64,000 bases of DNA from Dysgonomonas sp. UBA7710 (GCF_002482385.1 NZ_DLFW01000041.1:161041-225040), one strand, 5' to 3'; positions 1 through 8,605 are shown, counted from the first letter of the stretch. The notes: generated from the letters alone by a model not told the origin. A program made the numbers and translations.

Positions 1-1796
1 TCATCATAAAATGGGACTTCCAGCAAAGAATCATTGTTAACGAATATCTGACCTTTCCCTGTCACCCTTGCGCGTGCTTTAATACCTTGTTGTGATAGCC
101 ATTGAGCCACAACCTCAGCCCTTCTTTTCGACAGATCGTAGTTGTAGGCTTCTGTTCCCATTTCGTCTGCATATCCATCAATAATCAAAGATTCTATATT
201 ATTGAGATCCGTCCCTGCAAGCCACATCCTTAATTCCTGAATAGCAGAAGGAAGTAAAACCGATTTATCAAAGTCGAAATACACACTCAGTAAAGACTCA
301 GATTCAAGGCTGAACACAGGCACAGATTCGCGGCGAGGCTTATTGAAACTACCTTCGTTATTGACTAAAACGATAGCTCCATTTGTTATTGCATCTACTT
401 CCGACATACCGTATATAAGATTTTCACGGCCAAAATTCCTATTACGTTCGAAATAAAAAATATCATCTTTATTGAAACGCTGCCTGTCTGACACTACATA
501 TCCCCTATCCTTGTCTATCCTGAGCATGCTGAAATCGTTTAGAACAGTATTTATCGGATAATCGAAATGAGTAAGGCTTCCATCTATTATCTTTCCGTTT
601 TCGTAGCTGATACCGTATATATCATATCCGCCAAAGCCGACATGCCCGTTTGATGAAAAAACCAGCATATCATTAAATATGGCAGGAGATATTTCGTCGC
701 CTTCTGTATTTACCTGCGCACCCAGATTAATAGGATCGCCCCAGCTCTGAAGCTTTTCATCCCAATGAACAATGTATATATCATAACCGCCATATCCGCC
801 GTCCATATCGGATGAGAAAAGGACAGAACGATTCCTGTTGAATATAAAAGGATGCGCATAAGAAGCACCTTCCTTCTGAGGGAAAGCAGCTCTGAATGCC
901 GACCAGCCTTTGCGATTCTTATTATATTCGGAATAACACAATTTTGTTTTATATGTATTCACGCCACCGGAAGACATCTCTACTGATTCACCCTTGTCAT
1001 ATGCAACTTCCGTCACTATCATTTTTGACATATCATCGGAAAATGATAGAGGACCATTCTGCAAATCGACAGGAATCATATGCAGCAATGGTTTCGATTT
1101 CCCTTTTTTGGTTGAATTGATCGAATACTCGGAATTTTCATCCAAAGAATAATATCTGGTCCTGTGATAAAACTTTTTATTCGGATCATGAAATCTGCTG
1201 TTGCTTGTAGCATAGAAATATTCATTTTTCATTTTCCCCACCCAGAATTCGGAATATGGCGTATTAAACTTATCGAGTTTCTGAATATTAAATTCCGGCG
1301 TGCCTACAGGCAAGAAACCATCTTCATAATTCAATGCATGTAATATATTCAGATAGCGTTGATCCTTTCTGTATACGTCCCTATAAGCATATTCCCTTGC
1401 TATTCTGATCGCTTTCAATTTTTCGCCGGAATACCTCAATGCATCCAAATAGTTACAGATATCTACTGATGTAAATAGGTTTTCGTTCGATACTATTGCT
1501 GCATCGTAATGAGGTATTGCCGATACATAATCCAGTAATGTCAGATACAATCTTGCGGCTTTCAGATGAAGTATGGCTGTATAAGTATCTGTCTTTACCT
1601 CTTTTAATGCAGATTCGTAAAGTTTCATTGCTTTATCGAAATCCTGTTCAACAAACTTGCGGTCAGCCTTCACCTCTATTTTGCGGGCTTTATTATCGAG
1701 CTTATCCTGCCGCACATCCTGCGCGTATGCATTAAAAGATAATGCAACCAAACAGCATAAGGATAAAAATCGCATTCTTATTTTTCTGTTTATCAT
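1..1796 (-). CDS. OmpA-family protein with TPR-like and PD40 repeats (3' end cut by window edge)
   Basis: The frame is open from an ATG at 1796 to the window edge, about 598 codons, so the C-terminus is missing. A short signal peptide ending near AYAQD is followed by an alpha-helical, TPR-like stretch. Next are PD40/WD40-like propeller motifs (SSDMDGGYGGYDIY and SSNGHVGFGGYDIY). The C-terminal OmpA peptidoglycan-binding domain shows YFDFDKSVLLPSA, then DGYADEMGTEAYNYDLSKRR. It is probably an outer-membrane-attached protein that binds peptidoglycan from the periplasm. It lies 10 nt downstream of a DUF3575 gene as the last visible gene of the minus fimbrial arm. The order TPR, propeller, OmpA recalls PorE of the type IX system, but no other T9SS gene is nearby, so a fimbrial envelope role is more likely. 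Confidence 0.85.
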   Translation of the reverse strand, partial: MINRKIRMRFLSLCCLVALSFNAYAQDVRQDKLDNKARKIEVKADRKFVEQDFDKAMKLYESALKEVKTDTYTAILHLKAARLYLTLLDYVSAIPHYDAAIVSNENLFTSVDICNYLDALRYSGEKLKAIRIAREYAYRDVYRKDQRYLNILHALNYEDGFLPVGTPEFNIQKLDKFNTPYSEFWVGKMKNEYFYATSNSRFHDPNKKFYHRTRYYSLDENSEYSINSTKKGKSKPLLHMIPVDLQNGPLSFSDDMSKMIVTEVAYDKGESVEMSSGGVNTYKTKLCYSEYNKNRKGWSAFRAAFPQKEGASYAHPFIFNRNRSVLFSSDMDGGYGGYDIYIVHWDEKLQSWGDPINLGAQVNTEGDEISPAIFNDMLVFSSNGHVGFGGYDIYGISYENGKIIDGSLTHFDYPINTVLNDFSMLRIDKDRGYVVSDRQRFNKDDIFYFERNRNFGRENLIYGMSEVDAITNGAIVLVNNEGSFNKPRRESVPVFSLESESLLSVYFDFDKSVLLPSAIQELRMWLAGTDLNNIESLIIDGYADEMGTEAYNYDLSKRRAEVVAQWLSQQGIKARARVTGKGQIFVNNDSLLEVPFYD

Positions 1797-1806
1797 TAGT
1801 TATATA

Positions 1807-2406
1807 TTATCTGAATATATTATACACTAAGTGAACTCCAAACTTAGTCGGTCCCCAATAACTCTTCGTTTTCTTACTTTCCAGAGGGAAATCAGCATAT
1901 TCTCCTCCCAGTTCGAATTTATCGTATTGGAGATGGGCATACCCGACTCCGGCATTGATATCTAACCGGAATCTGCTCGATAGATAAAACTTATAGCCAA
2001 TGGTAGCACCAGTGGAAAGCCCCCATCCTTTTCTCCGATAACTTGTTTTTGTATCATCGCTGTTTTTGAGGCCAATATTAAAATTCCCGGCCATGGCATA
2101 AGGACCGATATACAACCCATCCCAAAGATCATTGGTATAATAATATTTTGGTTTGATATAATATCGCAGATCGACGCTTCCGATCAGTGTTCTGAATACC
2201 TCTTCATTCTTTTTGAACAGATAAGGCGCCCAAAGGACGTCGCCATTAACTGTTAGCTGTTTCCCGACCGACCATTCAATCCCGATATTGGGATTTCCGG
2301 TCACAATCAGGGGTATGTTTGTTTTTATAGCCTGAGCGTCGGCTCCGGGACAACAGACTATGAATAAAAGTAAGCTACTAAATATGTACCGCAAAGGACG
2401 TTTCAT
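1807..2406 (-). CDS. DUF3575 domain protein, fimbria-associated
   Basis: This 199-residue protein has a cleavable signal peptide ending near GADAQA, then the DUF3575 pattern: AIKTNIPLIVTGNPNIGIEW, several amphipathic beta strands, and an aromatic C-terminal strand ending VHLVYNIFR. That ending is typical of small outer-membrane beta-barrels. DUF3575 proteins commonly sit beside Mfa/FimA fimbrillin genes in Bacteroidales, but their exact role is unknown. Here it lies between the fimbrillins and the OmpA protein on the same strand, so one transcript is likely. A second member of the family is at 15992-16567, in the same relative place in the opposite arm. Confidence 0.8.
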   Translation of the reverse strand: MKRPLRYIFSSLLLFIVCCPGADAQAIKTNIPLIVTGNPNIGIEWSVGKQLTVNGDVLWAPYLFKKNEEVFRTLIGSVDLRYYIKPKYYYTNDLWDGLYIGPYAMAGNFNIGLKNSDDTKTSYRRKGWGLSTGATIGYKFYLSSRFRLDINAGVGYAHLQYDKFELGGEYADFPLESKKTKSYWGPTKFGVHLVYNIFR

Positions 2407-2444
2407 TTATTCAATTGTGTTTATTTATTAGTTATTAGTTCTTA

Positions 2445-3452
2445 TCATATCTCTGTTCCTCCACCTCCGGGAGTATTGTTTCCACCCGATTCGATGTTAG
2501 AATTCCAGTCTGATGGATCTTCCAGATGAAGTATCTGTATATTATTTCCATCCACCGTCACAAGAAGTGTTTCATTCGTATGAAGAATTGTCGCTTCCCC
2601 GGTAACTCTGTCAATCAGGTCTATGGCAAGTGTACTTATTATATTGTCATTTCCGTTCAGGAAACTCAATTGAAGGCTTATGGGCTCCGTGATGCCATCC
2701 ACTGCGCTTAGAGAAGGAAAATAGTAATTATCAAATCCAAAGTCAAAATCCGGATATGGATTTTCAGATAAGTGTGAAGTAAGTAAAATTCTGTCATCGA
2801 TACTGTTGCGTGAAGACCGTGTATCAAGCGGGTCTGTTATTCCTATTTGAGATAAATATTGTGTAACTCCGACTCCTTTTGCCAATATTTCAACTTTTTT
2901 GATATTATTATAAGTGAGTGAAGAATTCAGATTGGCCATATTTTTGAAAGCAACACATATACGCCCTACATATTTCTTTTCAAACCATGCAGTATCTGTC
3001 ACTACAGGTCCCGGAAAATGTATAAAAGGCTTCATGCTTTCCAGAAAAATTACTGACGGCTCTTCATAATATCCTTCTTCATTTTGCTTCAATCCGAACC
3101 GTGCTGTGCTGAATGCTCCGGTCTCTGAAAAATTGACTCCGGAAATATTTGTGAAACAATATACAGAATGCTCTCCGGGAAAAAGCTTAAAGTTGAAATT
3201 ACCGACTCTAGTACGGGCATTATCCTCGAACGGATGGGATGAATAACGCTCTTTTTCCAGGTTATCATTATATATAAAGATGCTGATATTGTCTATTTTA
3301 TAAGTATCTGTCCTCGTATTTACGTCAACCTTGGGAACATATATTACATAATTCGATTCATCTTCGAAATAATCATATGTACAAGATGGCGCAAAACAAA
3401 TGCATACCGATAATATAAGATAAAGAAAACCGCTATATACTCTATTTGTCAT
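2445..3452 (-). CDS. Mfa-like fimbrial lipoprotein (FimB/Mfa2-like)
   Basis: The ATG at 3452 was chosen over an in-frame start 60 nt upstream because it begins a good lipoprotein signal, MTNRVYSGFLYLI, ending in FAPSC with Cys at residue 24. The mature N-terminus contains IDNISIFIYND and FKLFPGEHSVYCFTN. This resembles the FimB/Mfa2 anchor family, whose members cap and anchor the pilus at the outer membrane. The C-terminus ends DPSDWNSNIESGG plus a Gly-rich tail; the same W-N-x-N-I signature ends the fimbrillin just upstream (3592-4839). Arg47 lies just before the second beta-strand, where gingipain-type processing occurs in P. gingivalis pilins. It may therefore be a minor subunit and not an anchor. 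Confidence 0.7.
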   Translation of the reverse strand: MTNRVYSGFLYLILSVCICFAPSCTYDYFEDESNYVIYVPKVDVNTRTDTYKIDNISIFIYNDNLEKERYSSHPFEDNARTRVGNFNFKLFPGEHSVYCFTNISGVNFSETGAFSTARFGLKQNEEGYYEEPSVIFLESMKPFIHFPGPVVTDTAWFEKKYVGRICVAFKNMANLNSSLTYNNIKKVEILAKGVGVTQYLSQIGITDPLDTRSSRNSIDDRILLTSHLSENPYPDFDFGFDNYYFPSLSAVDGITEPISLQLSFLNGNDNIISTLAIDLIDRVTGEATILHTNETLLVTVDGNNIQILHLEDPSDWNSNIESGGNNTPGGGGTEI

Positions 3453-3591
3453 TTGTTCTTTTGCTTTGTGAAGAGAAAGCTTCTGTTTGGGTAACTCCTT
3501 CCCGGGCAACAATCCGGATTTAACTCCGGATCATTGCACCTCAAGGAGAAGATCAAGTAATAGATCGATGTGTCTGAATACTGATATTTAA

Positions 3592-4839
3592 TTAAACTTC
3601 CTGATCTGTTCTTTGTATGTTATCATTCCAGTCCTGCGGAGGTTCAACTGTGATTATCAAATCACCCTCTTCTTCCGGCCCCGGAGGATTTACTATCGAA
3701 CCACGTGATCTGATAGTAAGGTTTACTTCACGGATTACATTTGGAGTAAATGCTCCTTTTATAGTTCCCGACCAGTATAAAGGAGTTGGAGTAGTTATTT
3801 CAGTTCCATCATCAAGTTTATATCCGGCTGGAGCAAGTGCACTGATTACTACATAATATTTTCTATTATCTGCAGCATCTCCGCTGATATCCATACTTGT
3901 AGTTGTCAAAACATTAGGTGATACAATTATGTCCTGCCACAATGTGAAGTCAGCATCCAGGATCTCAGGGTTTTTATACTTATCGGAGCCCGGATTGGCG
4001 TCATTGAATGTTTTATTGCCTGTGGCACCTATCATTACCCTGTTTTCATTGGAATTTTGAATCAAAATTCCCCCGAGGAATACTGGTGTTGTATGTGGAG
4101 TCTTGATCCCAAAACCAACAGGCAGCCTATGAATTACAATAAAGTTAGATGCATCGGCAAAATTTACCTTTTTCCCTGTTTCATTAAGGAAATCAGCATT
4201 CTTATTGATTCTTACACGCATAAGTGAGACATCGCGCTTGAGTTTTAAAGTACCGAGGTTAGCCGGAGTTCCTTCTGCTATATGAACATCTTCAGCATAA
4301 GCAGTGAAGACTTCCGGAGCAGGAGCATAAGCTTCATCTCCCGTTTCAAAAACATGTCCTGTAGGAAAAGTGATTTTTTTGAGGTCCATAAAAATCTGGG
4401 AATTTAGGATTCTTCCCCTTACATTAAAATCTGTAATCACCTCGCTGGTTGTGCCTCCGGCTACATAAGTAGTGATATTATTTTTTGTACTATTTTTCAT
4501 ATTCGCAACCAGTGCCAGGTCATAATCACCTACAGGAATATTAGACCACGGAAAAGTCGTATTGCCATCCGACGGCAGTATTTCGTAAGAAAAGGCAACT
4601 TTACCGGTTCCCTGTTCATACAAAAACATCTGTGCACGCTCAATATTGCTCCAATTTGTGATTGGTATAGCTTTAGAGAGGGCTGTTGCTTTAATACCCG
4701 AACCCGCTTCTTCAAACGCAAGATTGAAAGATAATGAACCCGTCTTGTTTTCGTCTCCATCAGGCTTTTGCCCGTCATCGTTACTACATGCAGAGAACAA
4801 TAGTGTAGCAGTAAATAAACTAATAAAAACTTTCTTCAT
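3592..4839 (-). CDS. FimA/Mfa1-like fimbrillin lipoprotein
   Basis: The 415-residue precursor has a lipoprotein signal, MKKVFISLFTATLLFSAC. The N-terminal fimbrillin beta-sandwich includes SLSFNLAFEE, IERAQMFLYEQGTG and IPVGDYDLALVANMKN, followed by a second domain from about residue 180 and a C-terminus ending DWNDNIQRTDQEV. Bacteroidales pilins of this kind are exported as lipoproteins, trimmed by a protease and polymerised by donor-strand exchange. It is the first gene of the minus arm, with a 478-nt leader/control region upstream and 139 nt before the next lipoprotein gene. A small inverted repeat (3512-3517/3526-3531) lies in that gap. Expected length and domain layout support a structural subunit; major or minor cannot be decided. 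Confidence 0.75.
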   Translation of the reverse strand: MKKVFISLFTATLLFSACSNDDGQKPDGDENKTGSLSFNLAFEEAGSGIKATALSKAIPITNWSNIERAQMFLYEQGTGKVAFSYEILPSDGNTTFPWSNIPVGDYDLALVANMKNSTKNNITTYVAGGTTSEVITDFNVRGRILNSQIFMDLKKITFPTGHVFETGDEAYAPAPEVFTAYAEDVHIAEGTPANLGTLKLKRDVSLMRVRINKNADFLNETGKKVNFADASNFIVIHRLPVGFGIKTPHTTPVFLGGILIQNSNENRVMIGATGNKTFNDANPGSDKYKNPEILDADFTLWQDIIVSPNVLTTTSMDISGDAADNRKYYVVISALAPAGYKLDDGTEITTPTPLYWSGTIKGAFTPNVIREVNLTIRSRGSIVNPPGPEEEGDLIITVEPPQDWNDNIQRTDQEV

Positions 4840-4871
4840 TTGTTAAATAAATTAAATTATATTCTGTCATA

Positions 4872-4916
4872 AATAATAAAATACCGTTAACATTGGCCTC
4901 GTAATATTTTATTATT
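4872..4916 (-). other. A+T stem-loop in the fimbrillin leader
   Basis: Twelve bases at 4872-4883 (AATAATAAAATA) pair exactly with 4905-4916, leaving a 21-nt loop. The element lies 33-77 nt upstream of the fimbrillin start codon, inside its probable untranslated leader. It could affect mRNA stability or translation, but A+T content this high also makes chance pairing likely. Confidence 0.3.
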
Positions 4917-4991
4917 ATAACTGTCTGGCTTCCTTTTCATAAAAGAGGAACAGCTTCAACATTTGATTTTAAGTGATTAATTTTTTTGTAA

Positions 4992-5024
4992 TTTGTTACA
5001 ATTAAAAACTAAAATTTACCTTTG
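4992..5024 (+). promoter_or_regulatory. Bacteroidetes-type promoter with no gene downstream
   Basis: TTTG at 4992-4995 is followed after 21 nt by TACCTTTG at 5017-5024, a full match to the TTTG-N19-21-TAnnTTTG consensus. A 6-bp inverted repeat (TTGTAA/TTACAA, 4986-4991 and 4996-5001) surrounds the -33 element and could be an operator. It fires away from the fimbrillin gene into a gene-free stretch that ends at the hairpin at 5246-5276. Confidence 0.4.
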
Positions 5025-5070
5025 TATCACAAAACAGTGATAGATGAACACTAACTGGAAAAAACCTTTG

Positions 5071-5078
5071 CAAACTTA
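5071..5078 (-). promoter_or_regulatory. Candidate -7 box for the minus-arm fimbrillin
   Basis: Read on the minus strand this is TAAGTTTG, an exact TAnnTTTG match, about 230 nt upstream of the fimbrillin ATG. No good TTTG lies at the expected -33 position, so the call is tentative. Confidence 0.3.
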
Positions 5079-5237
5079 GACTAATAAACGCTTTGTACAC
5101 TTATTAATATTTACCCCTTATTACATAATTCTGACATATATTTTAATTGACCGGGTAAAAACATCATATATCATTCTTTCTTTGAAGATTCTAGTACACC
5201 CGAAATCAGCTTAATTTATAATACGTTTACAATGCAT

Positions 5238-5276
5238 AAAAAAAATCGGCGCAACTGATAAATTCAGTTACGCCGA
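5238..5276 (-). terminator. Intrinsic terminator of the AraC-type regulator gene
   Basis: On the minus strand, a 12-bp G+C-rich stem with one mismatch (TCGGCGTAACTG and its partner, 5246-5257/5265-5276) is followed at once by eight T residues. It lies about 40 nt past the stop codon of the regulator, and separates it from the fimbrillin downstream. Confidence 0.85.
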
Positions 5277-5317
5277 GATTGATATTTTAACGCTTGTATT
5301 ATTTACAATCTATTTTT

Positions 5318-6181
5318 TCAGAACGCCTTATTCTTCCTTATATAACTAGGAGGATATCCAAAATTAGATTTACAAAAATCGTTAAATTGAGACAAAGAAC
5401 TAAAATCATGTTCGTCGCAGATCTCTTTCAGAGTTTTGTCCGTACAATTAATCTCATGCAAAATACGGCTGGCTTTCTGCTGCTTGATCCATTGATATGC
5501 AGGCACTCCAAATGTCTTTTTAAAGCGCTTGATAAAGCCCGAATGGCTGTAATTAGACAACGATGCCAATTCCTGTACTGTTTTCACCTTATTATAATTA
5601 TTGTATACAAATTCAGAGAAACTTGTATCATTACTCAATAATGGGTAAAAAAAACGCGCCAACTCTTCCTTTGTATAATAAGACCTTATAAGATAGAAAA
5701 ACTCCTTCATTTTCAATTCGAAATAATAACGGCAACGGAGACCATCCGCCAAACAAGCCTTCAACCCCTTTAGAAAATAAGATACATCTTCCTTTATATC
5801 CAATAGGTTGAAACTATTTTCAGGTTCTTTAAACTTATGAAATAATTGTTCTAAACCGATACGGTCACATAATTCAATCTTATCCCGAAGTCTAAAAATA
5901 AAAACAGAAGTATCTTCTTCAGCCCTTGCAATATATTTACTGCTGGACGGGAGCAAGAGCATCTTTCCTTCTTTTACTTTTTTATCGATATGTCTTTCAT
6001 ACGATATACGAAATTCCCCTTTCATAACTAACATGATTTTAGATTCGGAGAGAGTTTTCTCCTTGATTTTTCCTTTCAAGAATTCAGTAATTTCAATAAT
6101 TGGTTTTTTATTTGAGTTAGTGTTAACATCTTCATAATTGACACATGTTTTATGCTCATGGAAGTCCGTAATGATACCCAT
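5318..6181 (-). CDS. AraC-family transcriptional regulator
   Basis: The C-terminal 100 residues form the double helix-turn-helix of the AraC/XylS family: VQELASLSNYSHSGFIKRFK, KTFGVPAYQW, then LKEICDEHDFSSLSQF and NFGYPPSYIRK. The N-terminal 170 residues look like a cupin-type sensory domain (MLVMKGEFRISYERH) without a recognisable ligand site. The ATG at 6181 is preferred to an upstream TTG at 6187. The gene stands alone between the two fimbrial arms, with its own terminator, and is transcribed towards the minus arm. Its position makes it the likely regulator of one or both arms, but this is inference. Confidence 0.85.
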   Translation of the reverse strand: MGIITDFHEHKTCVNYEDVNTNSNKKPIIEITEFLKGKIKEKTLSESKIMLVMKGEFRISYERHIDKKVKEGKMLLLPSSSKYIARAEEDTSVFIFRLRDKIELCDRIGLEQLFHKFKEPENSFNLLDIKEDVSYFLKGLKACLADGLRCRYYFELKMKEFFYLIRSYYTKEELARFFYPLLSNDTSFSEFVYNNYNKVKTVQELASLSNYSHSGFIKRFKKTFGVPAYQWIKQQKASRILHEINCTDKTLKEICDEHDFSSLSQFNDFCKSNFGYPPSYIRKNKAF

Positions 6182-6346
6182 AATCAATATATATGTTATT
6201 TTGACGTGTTAACAAGTACCCAAGCAGAAGTAAATATATAAGAAAAAGAAACCATCTAAGAGATAGTAAATTCCATCACTCATTATATACACTTCGTTTC
6301 AGGTAAATTATTTTATTCTCGGCTTATTCAGTTAAGATCCCTCTGC

Positions 6347-6379
6347 TTTGTCAATACAATATAGTTTTTATTACATTTG
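6347..6379 (+). promoter_or_regulatory. Bacteroidetes-type promoter upstream of the plus fimbrial arm
   Basis: TTTG at 6347-6350 and TACATTTG at 6372-6379 are separated by 21 nt, matching both consensus elements. Transcription would begin near 6386, giving the DUF3868-like gene a leader of about 510 nt. Confidence 0.45.
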
Positions 6380-6800
6380 CGAAATATTATCCCCTCTTTA
6401 TTTATAGAAGAAGCCTGCTCCTATATTTTTTATATTAGTGTCCGCAAATATATTAATTTTTTTAATATAAACTTGACACCCGTTTTCATTAATAAAAAAA
6501 TACCGGCCGTATATTTTGAAACAAATTCACCTCTGACCAAAAGTATTTGCGTTTTTTTATTTATTTGAAATACAATCTAAAAATAACTATTAGTAAGCTA
6601 TACAATCATTCCACCACCCTGACGGATTTATGTAGATCAATTACAAACAATAAGCAATTCAATAAAGTAACAAATTGAAACAAAAATGTATTTTTTAAAA
6701 TTTTAATCTATATTAAGCAAAATTAATACAAGTTTCAAAAAAGGTAATTTCTATGTAATTCTAGGCAAGTTTGAATAACAAAACAGATAAAAAGTCCAAC

Positions 6801-6808
6801 TACTTTTG
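6801..6808 (+). promoter_or_regulatory. Candidate -7 box close to the DUF3868-like gene
   Basis: TACTTTTG matches TAnnTTTG and would place a start site about 80 nt before the ATG at 6898. The nearest TTTG upstream (6770-6773) is 27 nt away, wider than usual, so confidence is low. Confidence 0.3.
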
Positions 6809-6897
6809 TAATTGTTCAATGAGAGACATGATAGCAATGCCTGCACTTCCTGATTTGTTAAATAGATTCGAACTCCAATTATAAAGAAAAAATAATT

Positions 6898-7254
6898 ATG
6901 ATTTCACAGATTATCCAAAAAGATAAACTTATAAAGAAAGGAGAATATCTGCATATCGACCTACAGATAAAAATGCCGCCTTTTTACATAGCAGAGAATG
7001 AATATATGACACTGATACCTCTGTTGGCTGTAGGTGAATATAAAAAAGAACTCCCTTATTTTCTGATTAACGGAAAAAGCCGGCACAAAGGCTATAAACA
7101 AATGGTACGTTCGATAGGAAAAAAAACTGTTACTTCCATTTATAATATATATAAAGCAATCAATGGAAGTAAACCATTAAATTGCACATATTCAGTGCAA
7201 ATCGAGTACGAAAACTGGATGGACGAAGCCAAAATACAAATGGTATTGCAATAA
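6898..7254 (+). CDS. Short DUF3868-like protein, stand-alone fragment
   Basis: The 118 residues match the general pattern of the DUF3868 N-terminal domain: GEYLHIDLQIKMPPFYIAEN, TLIPLLAV, then ELPYFLINGKSRHKGY. Family members are usually several hundred residues long, with a signal peptide and a C-terminal OmpA-like domain. This one has neither, and a stop codon lies 13 codons upstream in frame, so no signal peptide is hidden there. It is either a remnant of a longer fimbrial gene or a small cytoplasmic relative. A similar stretch, SIILTPQLLHNDSVVPL, occurs near residue 155 of the lipoprotein at 16580-18871. The family call rests on pattern recognition only. Confidence 0.6.
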   Translation: MISQIIQKDKLIKKGEYLHIDLQIKMPPFYIAENEYMTLIPLLAVGEYKKELPYFLINGKSRHKGYKQMVRSIGKKTVTSIYNIYKAINGSKPLNCTYSVQIEYENWMDEAKIQMVLQ

Positions 7255-7495
7255 CGGATCTTTCTGGTTAGAATTCGACAGATATAATTGCATAGCCCAA
7301 AATGCATTTATAATCCTAATAAAGAGTATTTGAGAATTGCGGAAAAATAGTGGATGGCAATATACTCTTTAACTAAAATCACCCACGTAAAAAGGATAAT
7401 CTGCATAGATATATTATTCTACGGTCAGACCTGATGTCATTTAAAAATATTCTGATAACACAATTAATTTATTATTTATTAAAAAACAATTGAAA

Positions 7496-8605
7496 ATGAA
7501 ATTTAAGTATGTAATGATTACAGCTGCTACTCTCCTATTCGGTTTTGCGAGTTGTGGTAGTGATGAAGTTGTCCCGGCAGACACCGGAGAACCGAAAAAC
7601 GTAACAGTCAAAATCGTGAAGCCAACAACGTATGCAGAAGAAGAAACTGCGATCGATGTGGCTCCGGATATTTATGATGCAGAAGTATTCTTTATCGGTG
7701 GTGGAAATATACTGAAAAGAGGCTCTATGGACGATAGCGAAGTTGGATTCCCTGTTAAGCAGTTTACAGATGTCCCTGCGGCTGCTACAGAAATTATTAT
7801 AGTTGGTAATAGTACCACCTTAATGTCTCCGGCATTGCCAACCACTATAACTACCAAGGCCCAGCTAGAAGCTGTAATGTTTGAGCATGGTGTACAAACT
7901 CATGCAGAAACTGCGGTCAACTTGTTAGGCTCTGGTACTATTACCGGAACTGGGGATGCAGCTGTAAATGTTCCCGTACGTGCAGCTATTTCCCGCATCG
8001 AAATCGGTGAAATAAAAGCTAAAACGGCCAGTGCGGAACTGCCTCTGGTAGATTTTAAATTAACTGGAATTTATATCAATAATACTTATACAAAAGTCAG
8101 CCTGAACTATGCAGATGTTCCAACTCTCGCAACAGATATTCTGCAATACGGGGCGAATGCTACAGCATTTACAGACGGATCATATCCGGTACGCTTCAAA
8201 GATGAATGGGCAAATGCCAGCGTAACTGCCGATGCATCTTTCAAGCCGCTTAATCCTCTACACAAATGGGCATACTTCATTATGCCGCCTGCTGCCGGGA
8301 ATGGTACCACTATTGACGCCGAAGTTCAAACATCTGTACCTCATATTGTTGCAAAATTAGAAGATGTAACAACAACCAGTGGTAACCTCGGGTTTTCTCC
8401 TGCTTATTTGACAATAACAAAATTGATAGATAGCAATACAACTCTTGAACTGACTCATCTCGAAGCCGGAAAAGTATATAAAATCACATCTATCGATATA
8501 GATGGAAAAGATTTAAGCCCAAAACCGGAAACCGGAGCCAGAAACGTTACTGTGACCGTTCAGGTACAAGCATGGGTAGGTGTAGATGTTGAACCTGCTC
8601 TATAA
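7496..8605 (+). CDS. Major fimbrillin lipoprotein (Mfa1/FimA type)
   Basis: The ATG at 7496 is preferred over a TTG two codons upstream. The precursor of about 369 residues starts with a lipoprotein signal ending LLFGFASC. It then has a beta-rich fimbrillin body with VTVKIVKPTT, IYDAEVFFIGGG and an internal VPVRAAISRIEIGEI, the pattern seen near the end of pilin domain 1. The C-terminal strand reads VTVTVQVQAWVGVDV. Position first in a fimbrillin-anchor-accessory operon, and the hairpin after it that may lower downstream expression, suggest the main structural subunit. No Arg lies where gingipain-type processing would be expected. Confidence 0.75.
   Translation: MKFKYVMITAATLLFGFASCGSDEVVPADTGEPKNVTVKIVKPTTYAEEETAIDVAPDIYDAEVFFIGGGNILKRGSMDDSEVGFPVKQFTDVPAAATEIIIVGNSTTLMSPALPTTITTKAQLEAVMFEHGVQTHAETAVNLLGSGTITGTGDAAVNVPVRAAISRIEIGEIKAKTASAELPLVDFKLTGIYINNTYTKVSLNYADVPTLATDILQYGANATAFTDGSYPVRFKDEWANASVTADASFKPLNPLHKWAYFIMPPAAGNGTTIDAEVQTSVPHIVAKLEDVTTTSGNLGFSPAYLTITKLIDSNTTLELTHLEAGKVYKITSIDIDGKDLSPKPETGARNVTVTVQVQAWVGVDVEPAL

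Larger units (their letters stand above)
4840..5317. other. 478-nt control region between fimbrillin and araC-type genes
   Basis: No gene is seen here. It holds the terminator of the regulator gene (5238-5276), a candidate minus-strand -7 box (5071-5078), a plus-strand promoter that points away from the fimbrillin (4992-5024) and an A+T stem-loop close to the fimbrillin start (4872-4916). No long inverted repeats flank the promoter, so there is no sign of a phase-variable invertible segment. Confidence 0.6.
6182..6897. other. 716-nt A+T-rich control region upstream of the plus fimbrial arm
   Basis: No convincing coding sequence is present. It holds a canonical plus-strand promoter at 6347-6379, a second plus-strand -7 box at 6801-6808 and a minus-strand TATATTTG at 6445-6452 that could serve the AraC-type gene. 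A 15-codon open frame at 6837-6884 begins just downstream of the second -7 box; there is no evidence that it is translated. Confidence 0.55.

Noticed and set aside
896..1735. Two plus-strand open frames near the window start
   Set aside because: They lie opposite the long OmpA-family gene on the minus strand and lack protein-like sequence.
1..1796. Type IX secretion component PorE
   Set aside because: Domain order is similar, but no other T9SS gene is present and the gene sits in a fimbrial operon.
4840..5317. Invertible, phase-variable promoter controlling the fimbrillin
   Set aside because: A promoter pointing away from the gene is present, but no pair of long flanking inverted repeats and no recombinase gene were found.
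6377..6568. Open frame of 63 codons in the AraC-fimbria gap
   Set aside because: It begins with TTG inside the -7 box of a consensus promoter, is composed of A+T-driven residues and has no protein-like pattern.
6837..6884. 15-codon leader peptide before the DUF3868-like gene
   Set aside because: No run of a regulatory amino acid, no attenuator hairpin and no ribosome-binding signal were found.
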